Shown here: positions 34,952 through 43,631 of the stretch, one piece after another
Numbering within the stretch: the first letter of the stretch is position 1
How the letters are laid out: every line of letters starts with the position of its first letter
Source of the DNA: FEN-1279 sp964501535
GTDB lineage: Bacteria > Bacteroidota > Ignavibacteria > Tepidaquicellales > Tepidaquicellaceae
Direction: 5' to 3'
DNA length: 64,000 nt
Assembly: GCA_964501535.1 (NCBI GenBank)
Contig: CAZCSV010000003.1
Span: forward strand, 62,001-126,000
Translations under genes and position numbers: made by a program
Notes under the pieces: model-generated
The model's input: the letters and a program-made list of their open reading frames with translations, nothing else
Told to the model about the DNA's origin: nothing
Databases searched by the model: none

Positions 34952-36008
34952 TTTCAATTTTTTTAATTTGTAACTCAACATTCACTTTATTATTCTCTTC
35001 TTTGATATTAAAGCTTTGATTTTTTCCATAAGCATTTTCGAGTCTGAGTTTAACATTCTCAAGACCTTTTCCCGTTCCCCTGTCCAACGAATATACTTCA
35101 TTTGAATTATCTATCCATTTTCCGGTATTAATTACCTCTATTGTAAAATTATTTTTATTTAACCTAGCAATCAGATAGATTTCGAGAGGCAAACTGCTGG
35201 TTTTCATCCCGTATTTCACGGCATTTTCAATCAGAGGATAGATTAAGAAGCTCAGGATCTGGATTTTTTCCGTTCCAGGTTGAATATCGATTTTCACATT
35301 TAATTTATCTTCATATCTTATTTTTTGAATTTCAACATAATGTTTAATCGCTTTAATTTCCTCGGAGAGAGGAACAACGGAACTGCTTTTACTGATTAAT
35401 GAATACCTGAGAAATTCAGATAATTCGGTTACTATTTTTTTTGCTTTATCTTTATCTACTTCTACCAAAGCTCTTATGGTATTAAGAGTATTAAAAAGGA
35501 AATGGGGGTTCAGCTGATACCTAAGCATTTGAAGCTGAGCTTTATGTGCAAGTAAATCCGCCTTTTCAGCCCGTTCTTTTTCTACAATAAGGTCAGTCCA
35601 AAGTTTAATAACATAATATAAACCGCTCCAAGCTACCAATACGGGAACTTTTAGAACAATAATATCGGCTTCAATCGAATAGATATTCATATATAAAAAA
35701 TCAGGATTACCAAAGATAAGAAATGTTAATAAAGCATCGATCCAATACCACAAATGAGAGGCAATCACGGAAACGATGAGGATAAATATAAACGAACGAA
35801 AAACTGTTCTGTCTTTTACATAATTTTTTCTATAGAATATTCGAAGTAATAAGGACAATAAGAAAGGAATAAAATATGTAAGACCAACGCCAGACACAAT
35901 TTTCATATCACCAAGATATTTGGGATAGCAAAATATTAAAACAACCAGATATAAGATAATCCACCCGGATATATTTAACAGCCAGAATAAGCGATTAAAA
36001 TTTTTCAA
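34935..36008 (-). CDS. LytS/YehU-type membrane sensor histidine kinase
   Basis: The 357-residue protein has four or five membrane segments in its first ~145 residues, a coiled linker (VEKERAEKADLLAHKAQLQML) and a His_kinase domain with the phosphoacceptor motif NPHFLFNTLNTIRALVE. The HATPase domain carries LIENAVKYGMK and GKGLENVKLRLENAYG. The start is TTG at 36006-36008: an in-frame TGA lies two codons further upstream and the next Met is beyond the first membrane segment. It acts with the overlapping LytTR response regulator. A conserved ligand-binding domain is absent. Confidence 0.9.
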   Translation of the reverse strand: MKNFNRLFWLLNISGWIILYLVVLIFCYPKYLGDMKIVSGVGLTYFIPFLLSLLLRIFYRKNYVKDRTVFRSFIFILIVSVIASHLWYWIDALLTFLIFGNPDFLYMNIYSIEADIIVLKVPVLVAWSGLYYVIKLWTDLIVEKERAEKADLLAHKAQLQMLRYQLNPHFLFNTLNTIRALVEVDKDKAKKIVTELSEFLRYSLISKSSSVVPLSEEIKAIKHYVEIQKIRYEDKLNVKIDIQPGTEKIQILSFLIYPLIENAVKYGMKTSSLPLEIYLIARLNKNNFTIEVINTGKWIDNSNEVYSLDRGTGKGLENVKLRLENAYGKNQSFNIKEENNKVNVELQIKKIENEKEF

Positions 36009-36202
36009 AAGATTTCAAATTTTAAAATAAAATTAATCAAAAAAATAACAAATAATTATTCATTTCTTTTAACGGTCGTGATAACCGTTAAACGGCAAAA
36101 AATATTTTTACCGTTAAAAGACATATTAAACCATTACAAGATTAATGGATACAAGAAAAAAATAAACCCATTAAATTTGAAATAAAATTTATTCAATAAA
36201 TT

Positions 36203-37177
36203 ATGAAAAAAATATTTATTTTGGTCTTTTCAGTATCTCTTCTCGCTCTTATAATTACATTAAACAGCAATTCGGTAAATTCAACACTTGCAGATATAAA
36301 TACCGATTCTATAGTAGTTGATTATGACGGGAATATTTATCACACCGTAACAATCGGCACACAAGTCTGGCTGAAAGAGAACATCAAATCACTGCACTAT
36401 TCTGACGGCACACTTATAAACGGAGCATTAGCATACAATAACAGCGACTCACTGGCTAATATTTACGGAAGACTTTATACTTGGAATTCAGCAATGCGGA
36501 ATTCAACTAACCAGGGTGTTCAAGGAGTTTGTCCTGTTGGTTATCATGTCCCGACCGACAGTGAATGGACGGTACTCGGAAATTATCTAGGAGGAAACAG
36601 CATTGCGGGAGGAAAGCTAAAAGAGACAGATACAATACACTGGTTCCCGCCAAATACAGGTGCAGATAATTCTTCCGGCTTTACTGCTTTAGGAGCAGGA
36701 GAATGGGAAAGCGGAAATTTCCAATTTATGAAAATGTCGGCAGTATTATGGAGTTCAACACAAACAAATTCCATACTTGCAATATACAGATATATACAAT
36801 ATAATTCTGCTTCATTGAATCCCTTTTCATATTATAAAACATTAGCATATTCTGTCCGTGCAATTAAAAATAGTACTTCAATCGGAATAAACGAAGGTAA
36901 TAATGAGAGATTATATTCATTTGAATTAAAGCAAAATTATCCAAATCCGTTCAACAGTTCAACAAGAATAAATTATTTTTTAAAAAATTCAGTTGATGTA
37001 GTTTTAAAAATATCCGATGTCACAGGAAAAGAAGTGTTCAGACAGACAAATCAGAATCAAAAGCCGGGTAATCACTTTATCATTTTCGATGCATATGATT
37101 TATCGAGCGGGATTTATTACTATTCGCTGCAATCGGAAGACTTTATAAAAACAAGAAAAATGATTTTAATAAAATAG
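36203..37177 (+). CDS. Secreted FSMPD-domain protein with T9SS sorting domain
   Basis: The 324-residue protein has a signal peptide-like N-terminus (about 1-28) followed by a Fibrobacter succinogenes major-paralogous domain (TIGR02145 type): DYDGNIYHTVTIGTQVWLKEN, IYGRLYTWNSAM and CPVGYHVPTDSEW. The C-terminal sorting domain begins QNYPNPFNSST, a slight variant of the usual NPFNPxT, and ends RKMILIK. It is probably surface-exposed. The domain is common in secreted proteins of this lineage but its activity is unknown. It is divergent from the LytS/LytTR pair. Confidence 0.85.
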   Translation: MKKIFILVFSVSLLALIITLNSNSVNSTLADINTDSIVVDYDGNIYHTVTIGTQVWLKENIKSLHYSDGTLINGALAYNNSDSLANIYGRLYTWNSAMRNSTNQGVQGVCPVGYHVPTDSEWTVLGNYLGGNSIAGGKLKETDTIHWFPPNTGADNSSGFTALGAGEWESGNFQFMKMSAVLWSSTQTNSILAIYRYIQYNSASLNPFSYYKTLAYSVRAIKNSTSIGINEGNNERLYSFELKQNYPNPFNSSTRINYFLKNSVDVVLKISDVTGKEVFRQTNQNQKPGNHFIIFDAYDLSSGIYYYSLQSEDFIKTRKMILIK

Positions 37178-37333
37178 GAACATTGATTTAAATATTCATT
37201 CACTTATCACTCAGTAATTTATTGTACAATTACTTCTTAGGTTACAATAGGTTAATTTTTACCTCAATAATTTAGGAAATTTTACTTAATTTTAACAACG
37301 ATAAATTTTTTAAATTATTAATATTAATTTTTA

Positions 37334-38920
37334 ATGCAAAAACTTTTACTTCTGGGTGATGAAGCAATTGCCCAGGCTGCAATCGATGCAGGAATTTCAG
37401 GAATATATGCCTATCCCGGAACCCCATCAACAGAAATCACAGAATACGTACAGAACTCAAAGGAAGCCAGAGAAAAGGGTATACGTTCGTCGTGGTCTGC
37501 GAACGAAAAGACTGCAATGGAAGCGGCGCTGGGGATGTCTTATGCGGGAAAACGCTCGATGGTATGCATGAAGCATGTGGGATTAAACGTAGCGGCGGAC
37601 GGATTCATAAATTCGGCGATAACGGGTGCAAACGGCGGGATGATAGTAGTAGCCGCGGATGACCCATCGATGCATTCATCGCAGAACGAGCAGGATTCGA
37701 GATTTTACGGGAAATTCGCACTCGTTCCGATACTCGAGCCGAGCAATCAGCAGGAGGCATACGACATGGTACATTACGGATTCGACATTTCGGAAAAATA
37801 CGGGATTCCTGTATTACTGAGAATAACGACGAGGCTTGCACATTCGAGGGCGGGTGTAAAGACAAAAGACAAAAAGGAACAGAACAGTTTGAAATTACCA
37901 GGGAATCTTACGCAATTTGTTTTGCTACCTGCTATAGCGAGGAAGCAGTATAAAAGTTTACTGAACAATCAAAAAAATTTCAAGAAAGAATCGGCCGAAT
38001 CGGGAAACAACAAATATTTCGAAGGAAAGGACAAGAAGCTTGGTATAATAGCGTGCGGGCTAGCGTACAATTATTTAATGGAGAACTATCCGGACAGAAA
38101 AGTCCCCTATCCTACACTGAAGATTTCCCAATATCCGCTTCCGAAAGCCATGGTAGAAAAAATCTGCGACGAATGCGAAGAAGTTTTGGTAATAGAGGAC
38201 GGTTATCCTATGGTAGAGGAACTAATAAAAGGTTTACTATCAAAAGGTTTAAAGATTAAGGGAAGGTTAGACGGCACGATACCGCGTGACGGAGAATTAA
38301 ATCCGAACATTGTTGCAAAGGCACTTGGGCATAAAGATACAAGAGGCAGTGAGATACCGTCGCTTGTAGCATCGAGGCCGCCTTCTCTATGTGCAGGATG
38401 TCCGCATATAGATTCATATCTCGATTTAAACGCAGTACTAGAAAATTTAACGAAAGGAAGAGTATTTGCGGATATAGGTTGCTACACGCTTGGAGCATTA
38501 CCGCCTTACAATTCGATTAATTCCACAGTAGACATGGGTGCATCGATAACAATGGCAAAAGGTGCGGCAGATGCGGGATTGGTACCTGCAGTTGCAGTTA
38601 TAGGCGATTCAACATTTACGCATTCAGGGATAACCGGATTACTGGATGCAGTAAACGATAAATCCCCTATTACGGTATTCATTTTAGACAATGCAACAAC
38701 TGCAATGACAGGCGGGCAGCAATCATCTGCAACGGGCAGAATCGAGCACATATGCAAGGGTGTAGGAGTCGAGGAAGAGCATATTCATATAATAAATCCA
38801 TTGAAAAAACATCACGAAGAGAACATGAAAATAATAAAGAAAGAACTTGACTATAACGGAGTATCGGTAATAATACCGAGGCGAGAATGCATACAGACGA
38901 TTGGAAAAAAGAAAAAATAA
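37334..38920 (+). CDS. iorA: Indolepyruvate ferredoxin oxidoreductase alpha subunit, lacking the ferredoxin domain
   Basis: The 528-residue protein oxidatively decarboxylates aryl 2-oxo acids to acyl-CoA together with IorB. The N-terminal pyrimidine-binding domain has GIYAYPGTPSTEITEY, the TPP-binding pattern is in VIGDSTFTHSGITGLLDAVND, and the conserved CAGCPH motif precedes it. Classical IorA proteins end with two 4Fe-4S clusters; here the chain stops after PRRECIQTIGKKKK and there is no cysteine cluster. The next in-frame sequence contains no such domain, so this is not a broken end. Electron transfer must then use another protein. iorB follows after 26 bp. Confidence 0.9.
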   Translation: MQKLLLLGDEAIAQAAIDAGISGIYAYPGTPSTEITEYVQNSKEAREKGIRSSWSANEKTAMEAALGMSYAGKRSMVCMKHVGLNVAADGFINSAITGANGGMIVVAADDPSMHSSQNEQDSRFYGKFALVPILEPSNQQEAYDMVHYGFDISEKYGIPVLLRITTRLAHSRAGVKTKDKKEQNSLKLPGNLTQFVLLPAIARKQYKSLLNNQKNFKKESAESGNNKYFEGKDKKLGIIACGLAYNYLMENYPDRKVPYPTLKISQYPLPKAMVEKICDECEEVLVIEDGYPMVEELIKGLLSKGLKIKGRLDGTIPRDGELNPNIVAKALGHKDTRGSEIPSLVASRPPSLCAGCPHIDSYLDLNAVLENLTKGRVFADIGCYTLGALPPYNSINSTVDMGASITMAKGAADAGLVPAVAVIGDSTFTHSGITGLLDAVNDKSPITVFILDNATTAMTGGQQSSATGRIEHICKGVGVEEEHIHIINPLKKHHEENMKIIKKELDYNGVSVIIPRRECIQTIGKKKK

Positions 38921-38946
38921 AAATCACAAAATAACAACTGAATTTA

Positions 38947-39528
38947 ATGAAAAAAGATATAATACTTGCGGGTGTCGGAGGACAGGGAATTTTATCCATA
39001 GCGGCAACCATCGGATTAGCCGCGGTAGATATGGGTTTATATTTAAAGCAGGCAGAAGTTCACGGAATGAGCCAGAGGGGCGGGGATGTACAGTCACATT
39101 TAAGGTTATCGGACAAAGACATAGCGTCCGATTTAATTCCATACGGAAAAGCGGATATGATAATTTCTGTGGAGCCGATGGAATCATTAAGATATTTACC
39201 GATGCTTTCGCCCGAAGGATGGGTAATAACCAACACGAAACCATACATAAACATACCGAACTATCCCGATAAGGAGGCACTTTTAAAAGAAATCGAAATG
39301 CTTCCAAAGCATATAGCTCTCGATGCCGATAAAATAGCGCGGGAAATAGGCTCTGCAAAATCGGCGAACATGGTAATTTTAGGTGCTTCTTCACCATTTT
39401 TAGAGATACCTTACGAGAATCTGGAAAAGTCCATAGAGAAACTTTTCGGAAGAAAAGGTGAATCAGTTGTGAAAGCGAATAAAGAAGCCTTAAAAGCGGG
39501 TCTGGAATTTGCGAGTAAAAATAAATAA
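38947..39528 (+). CDS. iorB: Indolepyruvate ferredoxin oxidoreductase beta subunit
   Basis: The 193-residue subunit has the gamma-type 2-oxoacid:acceptor oxidoreductase domain. Signature segments are ILAGVGGQGILSIAATIGLAA, EVHGMSQRGGDVQSHLRLSD, and the C-terminal ASSPFLEIP. It pairs with the upstream iorA in the same transcription unit. Length is normal for IorB. The pair degrades aromatic amino acids through their 2-oxo acids, passing electrons to ferredoxin or an unidentified acceptor. Confidence 0.94.
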   Translation: MKKDIILAGVGGQGILSIAATIGLAAVDMGLYLKQAEVHGMSQRGGDVQSHLRLSDKDIASDLIPYGKADMIISVEPMESLRYLPMLSPEGWVITNTKPYINIPNYPDKEALLKEIEMLPKHIALDADKIAREIGSAKSANMVILGASSPFLEIPYENLEKSIEKLFGRKGESVVKANKEALKAGLEFASKNK

Positions 39529-39692
39529 CAGATTAGTAATATTTTGCTTTTTATTTAATATTAATTTATTTAGATTTATATAATATAATCGGGGATAAAT
39601 AAACTTATTTTTACAAAATATTAAAAATAATTTAAAAAAAATTATTTCTTTAATTAACTTAATTTAACAAAATACAAAAAGGTCTTTTTATC

Positions 39693-42600
39693 ATGAGAAC
39701 ATTTAACGTTTTAAAAGTAATGGCCATATTCGGATTATTATTTTTCATGTTAGATTTAAATGCTCAAGCTCAAGATATACGTACATACAGCAACAATTGG
39801 GGTCCAAACGGAATGACCCTGACACGTCAAAGCACAACAGGTATTGAGGTTAATTTTTCGGTTCAAAAGCTATACCTGGAAGATGTAAATGTAGACGGCA
39901 TATACATGAAGTCCGCGAAAATTGAGGGGATATTTCTTCCCAACAACGCAGGTATGCCGGATTTAGCGGGAACAGGAAGATTTATTGCAGTTCCACAAGG
40001 TGCAAACGTTACATACAGGATTGTATCATACAAAACCGATGTAATAAAAAATATTAATATTGCACCGGCACCAGAAATTCCATGGGATAACGACCCATCT
40101 CCTTTAAAGTATCCCAAGAACGGCAATGTTTACGGTAAAAACGCAAATTATCCAGAAAGTCCCGTAAAGATTTCCGACAAACTCAAGATAAGGGAAATGG
40201 ATGCAGTAATGCTTGGAATAACACCTTTCCAATATAATCCAGTAACAAAAGAGTTAACCGTTTATACCGACTTAAAAGTTGAAGTCAATTTTGTCGGCGG
40301 GACCGGACATTTCGGAAACGACGCATACAGGAGCAGATGGTTCGACCCGATACTGGAAGATGCTTTTATAAACAGTTCTTCTTTACCAAAAATTGATTAC
40401 GGGAAGAGAAACGTTGAATGGGAAAATATAAGAGCTTATGGATACGAGTATATAATCATTTGCCCAAATGTCCCTGTGTTTTTACAATGGGCAGACTCGA
40501 TAAGAAATTTCAGAATAGCCCAGGGAATAAAAACCGGAATATTCACACTAACGCAAATCGGCGGAAATGATGCAACATTAATTAAAAATTTCCTTGTAAA
40601 TGCCTGGAACAATTGGCCCGTAAAACCGGTTGCCGCATTAATGCTTGGCGATTACAATCCACCGGTTACCGCAAACGCTGTTACTTCTCCGATTTATAAC
40701 AATTATTGTGTTTCGGATAATATACTTGGAGACGTAAACAATAACCAACTCCCGGATATTATAATGGCACGTATGACGGCACAGGATGCCACACAACTAC
40801 AGACAATGATTACGAAATTTCTGGACTATGAAAGAAATCCCCCGACAAACGCAAATTATTATTTAAAACCGATAACAGCACTCGGCTGGCAAACGGAGAG
40901 ATGGTTCCAAATCTGTTCAGAAGTTGTCGGAGGTTACTGGAAGAAAAAGATGGGAAAACTCCCGACAAGAATTAATGCAATTTATTCGGGAACACCAAGC
41001 ACGACATGGTCGACCGCAACTAACACTGCTACAGTTATAAACTATTTTGGTCCTGCAGGAACATATTATATTCCCTTAACTCCTGATTCACTTGGGGGAT
41101 GGAGTGGCGGTACTGCACAGATGGTTGTGAATGCCATCAATGGCGGTTCTTTTGCATTACAGCACAGAGACCATGGTGGAGAAACAGGATGGGGCGAGCC
41201 GGCTTTTCAAAATTCAAACATCGACCAGCTTACGAACAATAATAATAATCTTTGCTTTATTTTTTCGATTAATTGTTTAACAGGAAAATATAATTATTCA
41301 TCTGAGTGTTTTGCTGAAAAATTCCACAGATATAAATACAACGGTATAAACGCAGGGGCGCTTGGATTAATTGCCGCTTCCGAAGTTTCGTATTCATTTG
41401 TAAACGATACTTATGTATGGGGTATGATGGATAATTTCTGGACAGACTTTATGCCGACTTACGGCACCACGCCACCTTCAAGAGATTTCAAACCTGCATT
41501 CGGAAATGCAGCAGGTAAACACTTCCTGTATTCTTCGAGTTGGCCTTACAATACAAGTAACAAGGAAGTTACATATCACTTATTCCATCATCACAGTGAT
41601 GCGTTTCTGGATATCTATGCAAACGTTCCGACTAACATGACCATATCACATGCCTCTACAATAGCTACGGGCGTTACCACGTTCAACGTTACTGCCGAAG
41701 CCGGAGCATTCATTGCCCTGACAATCGATACGACCATACTCGGAACAGGAACAAGCACTGGTTCGACATTAAGCATTACCATTCCCGGGACACAGGTTCC
41801 TCCGCAAATTATGAAAGTAGTTGCCACCAAACAGGATAAATACCGCTATACCGCCAACGTTCAGGTAATCCCGAACTCCGGTGCTTATATTGTTAATGAT
41901 TCGGTAGCAATTAACGACCCGACACCGGGCGGAAACAACAATCATTTAATGGATTACGGTGAAACAAATCTTTTGACTTTCAGGGCTAAAAACGTTGGTT
42001 CAGTATCAGCGAGCAATGTTGTAATAAAAGTAACCACTACAAATCCTTACATTACGATGACTGACAGCACGGAAAACTTTGGAACGATTGCTCCAGGCGG
42101 CACTGTTACAATAAACAATGCTTTCGCATATAACGTATCCAATTTATTACCTGACAACACTTCAGTCAGTTTCAATGTAACGGCAACAAGCGGCACGAAC
42201 ACATGGACAAGCGCATTCAGCATAACCGGACATTCCGCAAAAATGGTTTTGGGTGGAAATATCATTACCGACTCAACGGGAAACAACAATGGCAGGTTAG
42301 ACCCGGGTGAAAGTGTCAAATTCAAGATAGCAGTCCGAAACGCAGGTTCATCACAAGCCAGAAATGTAAGTGCAAAGCTAACAACAACGTCAAGTCACAT
42401 AACGATGATACAGGACAGTACAGTATACGGAAACATAAACGCATCAGATTCAGTAAGAGGTACATTCCAGTTGAGTGCATCACCAACTACGCCTGTAGGT
42501 ACAGTTGCAAAATTCAAATTAAAGATGTACAACTTATCCGGAGCACTTTCGGCAATAGATTCATTCCAGGTAACAATCGGACAAAACTGGTCAATAATAG

Positions 42601-43394
42601 GCACCGGCACGGTAACTTCAAATTATCCGTACACGACATATTGGATGGACGGAAGGACGCAGTTGTTATATACTGCTAGTGAAATAAACGCCGGCAGATT
42701 TACGGGTTATGTATCCAGAATCGGATTTAACGTAATAACGGTCGGAGGACCAGCCATGAACGGCTTTACGGTAAGGATGCAGAACACAACGATGACATCA
42801 TTAAGTTCGTGGGTTACGACGGGGTGGACGACATGTTACTCCGGGACTTACACGGTAGCCGGAACGGGATGGCAGTATATTGATATGCAGACACCACTGG
42901 TTTACAACGGTACGAGTAACTTACTGATTGAAGTTTGTTACGACAATTCCTCTTACACTTCATATTCACCCGTATACGCCACGTCGATGTCAGGAATGGC
43001 AAGGGGTTATTACACGGATAATTCAAGCGGATGCACGATGACAAGCGGTTCAAATTTATCATACCGTCCGAACATAACATTATTCTTCACGACGGCAACA
43101 GGAATAAACAATCAGACACTGGGTATTCCCGTTAAATATGACTTAAAGCAGAACTATCCGAACCCGTTCAATCCGGTAACGAAAATCAATTACGAATTAC
43201 CGAAGGACGGATATATTTCGCTGAAGATATACGATGTACTCGGAAGAGAAGTAAGGACACTCGTTAACGAAGTGAAGACTGCGGGATATTATTCCGTAGA
43301 TTTCAACGCATCGACATTATCGAGCGGAGTATACTTCTACAAGATGGAATCAGGAGCATTCAGTGATATAAAGAGAATGGTATTAATCAAATAA
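39693..43394 (+). CDS. Gingipain-like C25 cysteine peptidase with T9SS sorting domain (long form)
   Basis: The 1233-residue protein has a signal peptide, a propeptide-like region with EGIFLPNNAGMPDLAGTGR, then a C25 catalytic domain. The catalytic His is in QHRDHGGETGWGEP (about residue 491) and the catalytic Cys in FSINCLTGKY (about residue 528). After an Ig-like domain come two CARDB-like repeats (NDPTPGGNNNHLMDYGE and RNAGSSQARNV) and an adhesive-looking domain (about 980-1130). The T9SS type A domain ends it (QNYPNPFNPVTKINY ... KRMVLIK). It is secreted by T9SS and likely degrades external proteins. A shorter paralogue follows. Confidence 0.9.
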   Translation: MRTFNVLKVMAIFGLLFFMLDLNAQAQDIRTYSNNWGPNGMTLTRQSTTGIEVNFSVQKLYLEDVNVDGIYMKSAKIEGIFLPNNAGMPDLAGTGRFIAVPQGANVTYRIVSYKTDVIKNINIAPAPEIPWDNDPSPLKYPKNGNVYGKNANYPESPVKISDKLKIREMDAVMLGITPFQYNPVTKELTVYTDLKVEVNFVGGTGHFGNDAYRSRWFDPILEDAFINSSSLPKIDYGKRNVEWENIRAYGYEYIIICPNVPVFLQWADSIRNFRIAQGIKTGIFTLTQIGGNDATLIKNFLVNAWNNWPVKPVAALMLGDYNPPVTANAVTSPIYNNYCVSDNILGDVNNNQLPDIIMARMTAQDATQLQTMITKFLDYERNPPTNANYYLKPITALGWQTERWFQICSEVVGGYWKKKMGKLPTRINAIYSGTPSTTWSTATNTATVINYFGPAGTYYIPLTPDSLGGWSGGTAQMVVNAINGGSFALQHRDHGGETGWGEPAFQNSNIDQLTNNNNNLCFIFSINCLTGKYNYSSECFAEKFHRYKYNGINAGALGLIAASEVSYSFVNDTYVWGMMDNFWTDFMPTYGTTPPSRDFKPAFGNAAGKHFLYSSSWPYNTSNKEVTYHLFHHHSDAFLDIYANVPTNMTISHASTIATGVTTFNVTAEAGAFIALTIDTTILGTGTSTGSTLSITIPGTQVPPQIMKVVATKQDKYRYTANVQVIPNSGAYIVNDSVAINDPTPGGNNNHLMDYGETNLLTFRAKNVGSVSASNVVIKVTTTNPYITMTDSTENFGTIAPGGTVTINNAFAYNVSNLLPDNTSVSFNVTATSGTNTWTSAFSITGHSAKMVLGGNIITDSTGNNNGRLDPGESVKFKIAVRNAGSSQARNVSAKLTTTSSHITMIQDSTVYGNINASDSVRGTFQLSASPTTPVGTVAKFKLKMYNLSGALSAIDSFQVTIGQNWSIIGTGTVTSNYPYTTYWMDGRTQLLYTASEINAGRFTGYVSRIGFNVITVGGPAMNGFTVRMQNTTMTSLSSWVTTGWTTCYSGTYTVAGTGWQYIDMQTPLVYNGTSNLLIEVCYDNSSYTSYSPVYATSMSGMARGYYTDNSSGCTMTSGSNLSYRPNITLFFTTATGINNQTLGIPVKYDLKQNYPNPFNPVTKINYELPKDGYISLKIYDVLGREVRTLVNEVKTAGYYSVDFNASTLSSGVYFYKMESGAFSDIKRMVLIK

Positions 43395-43414
43395 ATTTGG
43401 TTAATCAGATTAAA

Positions 43415-43449
43415 AAACGCTGTAGAGTATTCTCTACGGCGTTTTTTTT
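43415..43449 (+). terminator. Intrinsic terminator between the C25 peptidase genes
   Basis: A 12-bp stem (43416-43427 with 43432-43443; one T-G pair) with loop TATT is followed by about nine T residues. It separates the two paralogous peptidase genes transcriptionally. Confidence 0.92.
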
Positions 43450-43631
43450 TGCATAAAATTTAAAATATGATAAAATAATACAAATTTCAATTTTTTCGTC
43501 AAATATTAAAATATATTTTCTATTTTTTTTTAAAATAATTTTTTATACCTTATGAGATTAGTTATAAAAAATTAGAGGAAGGATTTTTTATGACTGATTA
43601 ACAAATAATTTATTAATTAATTTACAATGCT

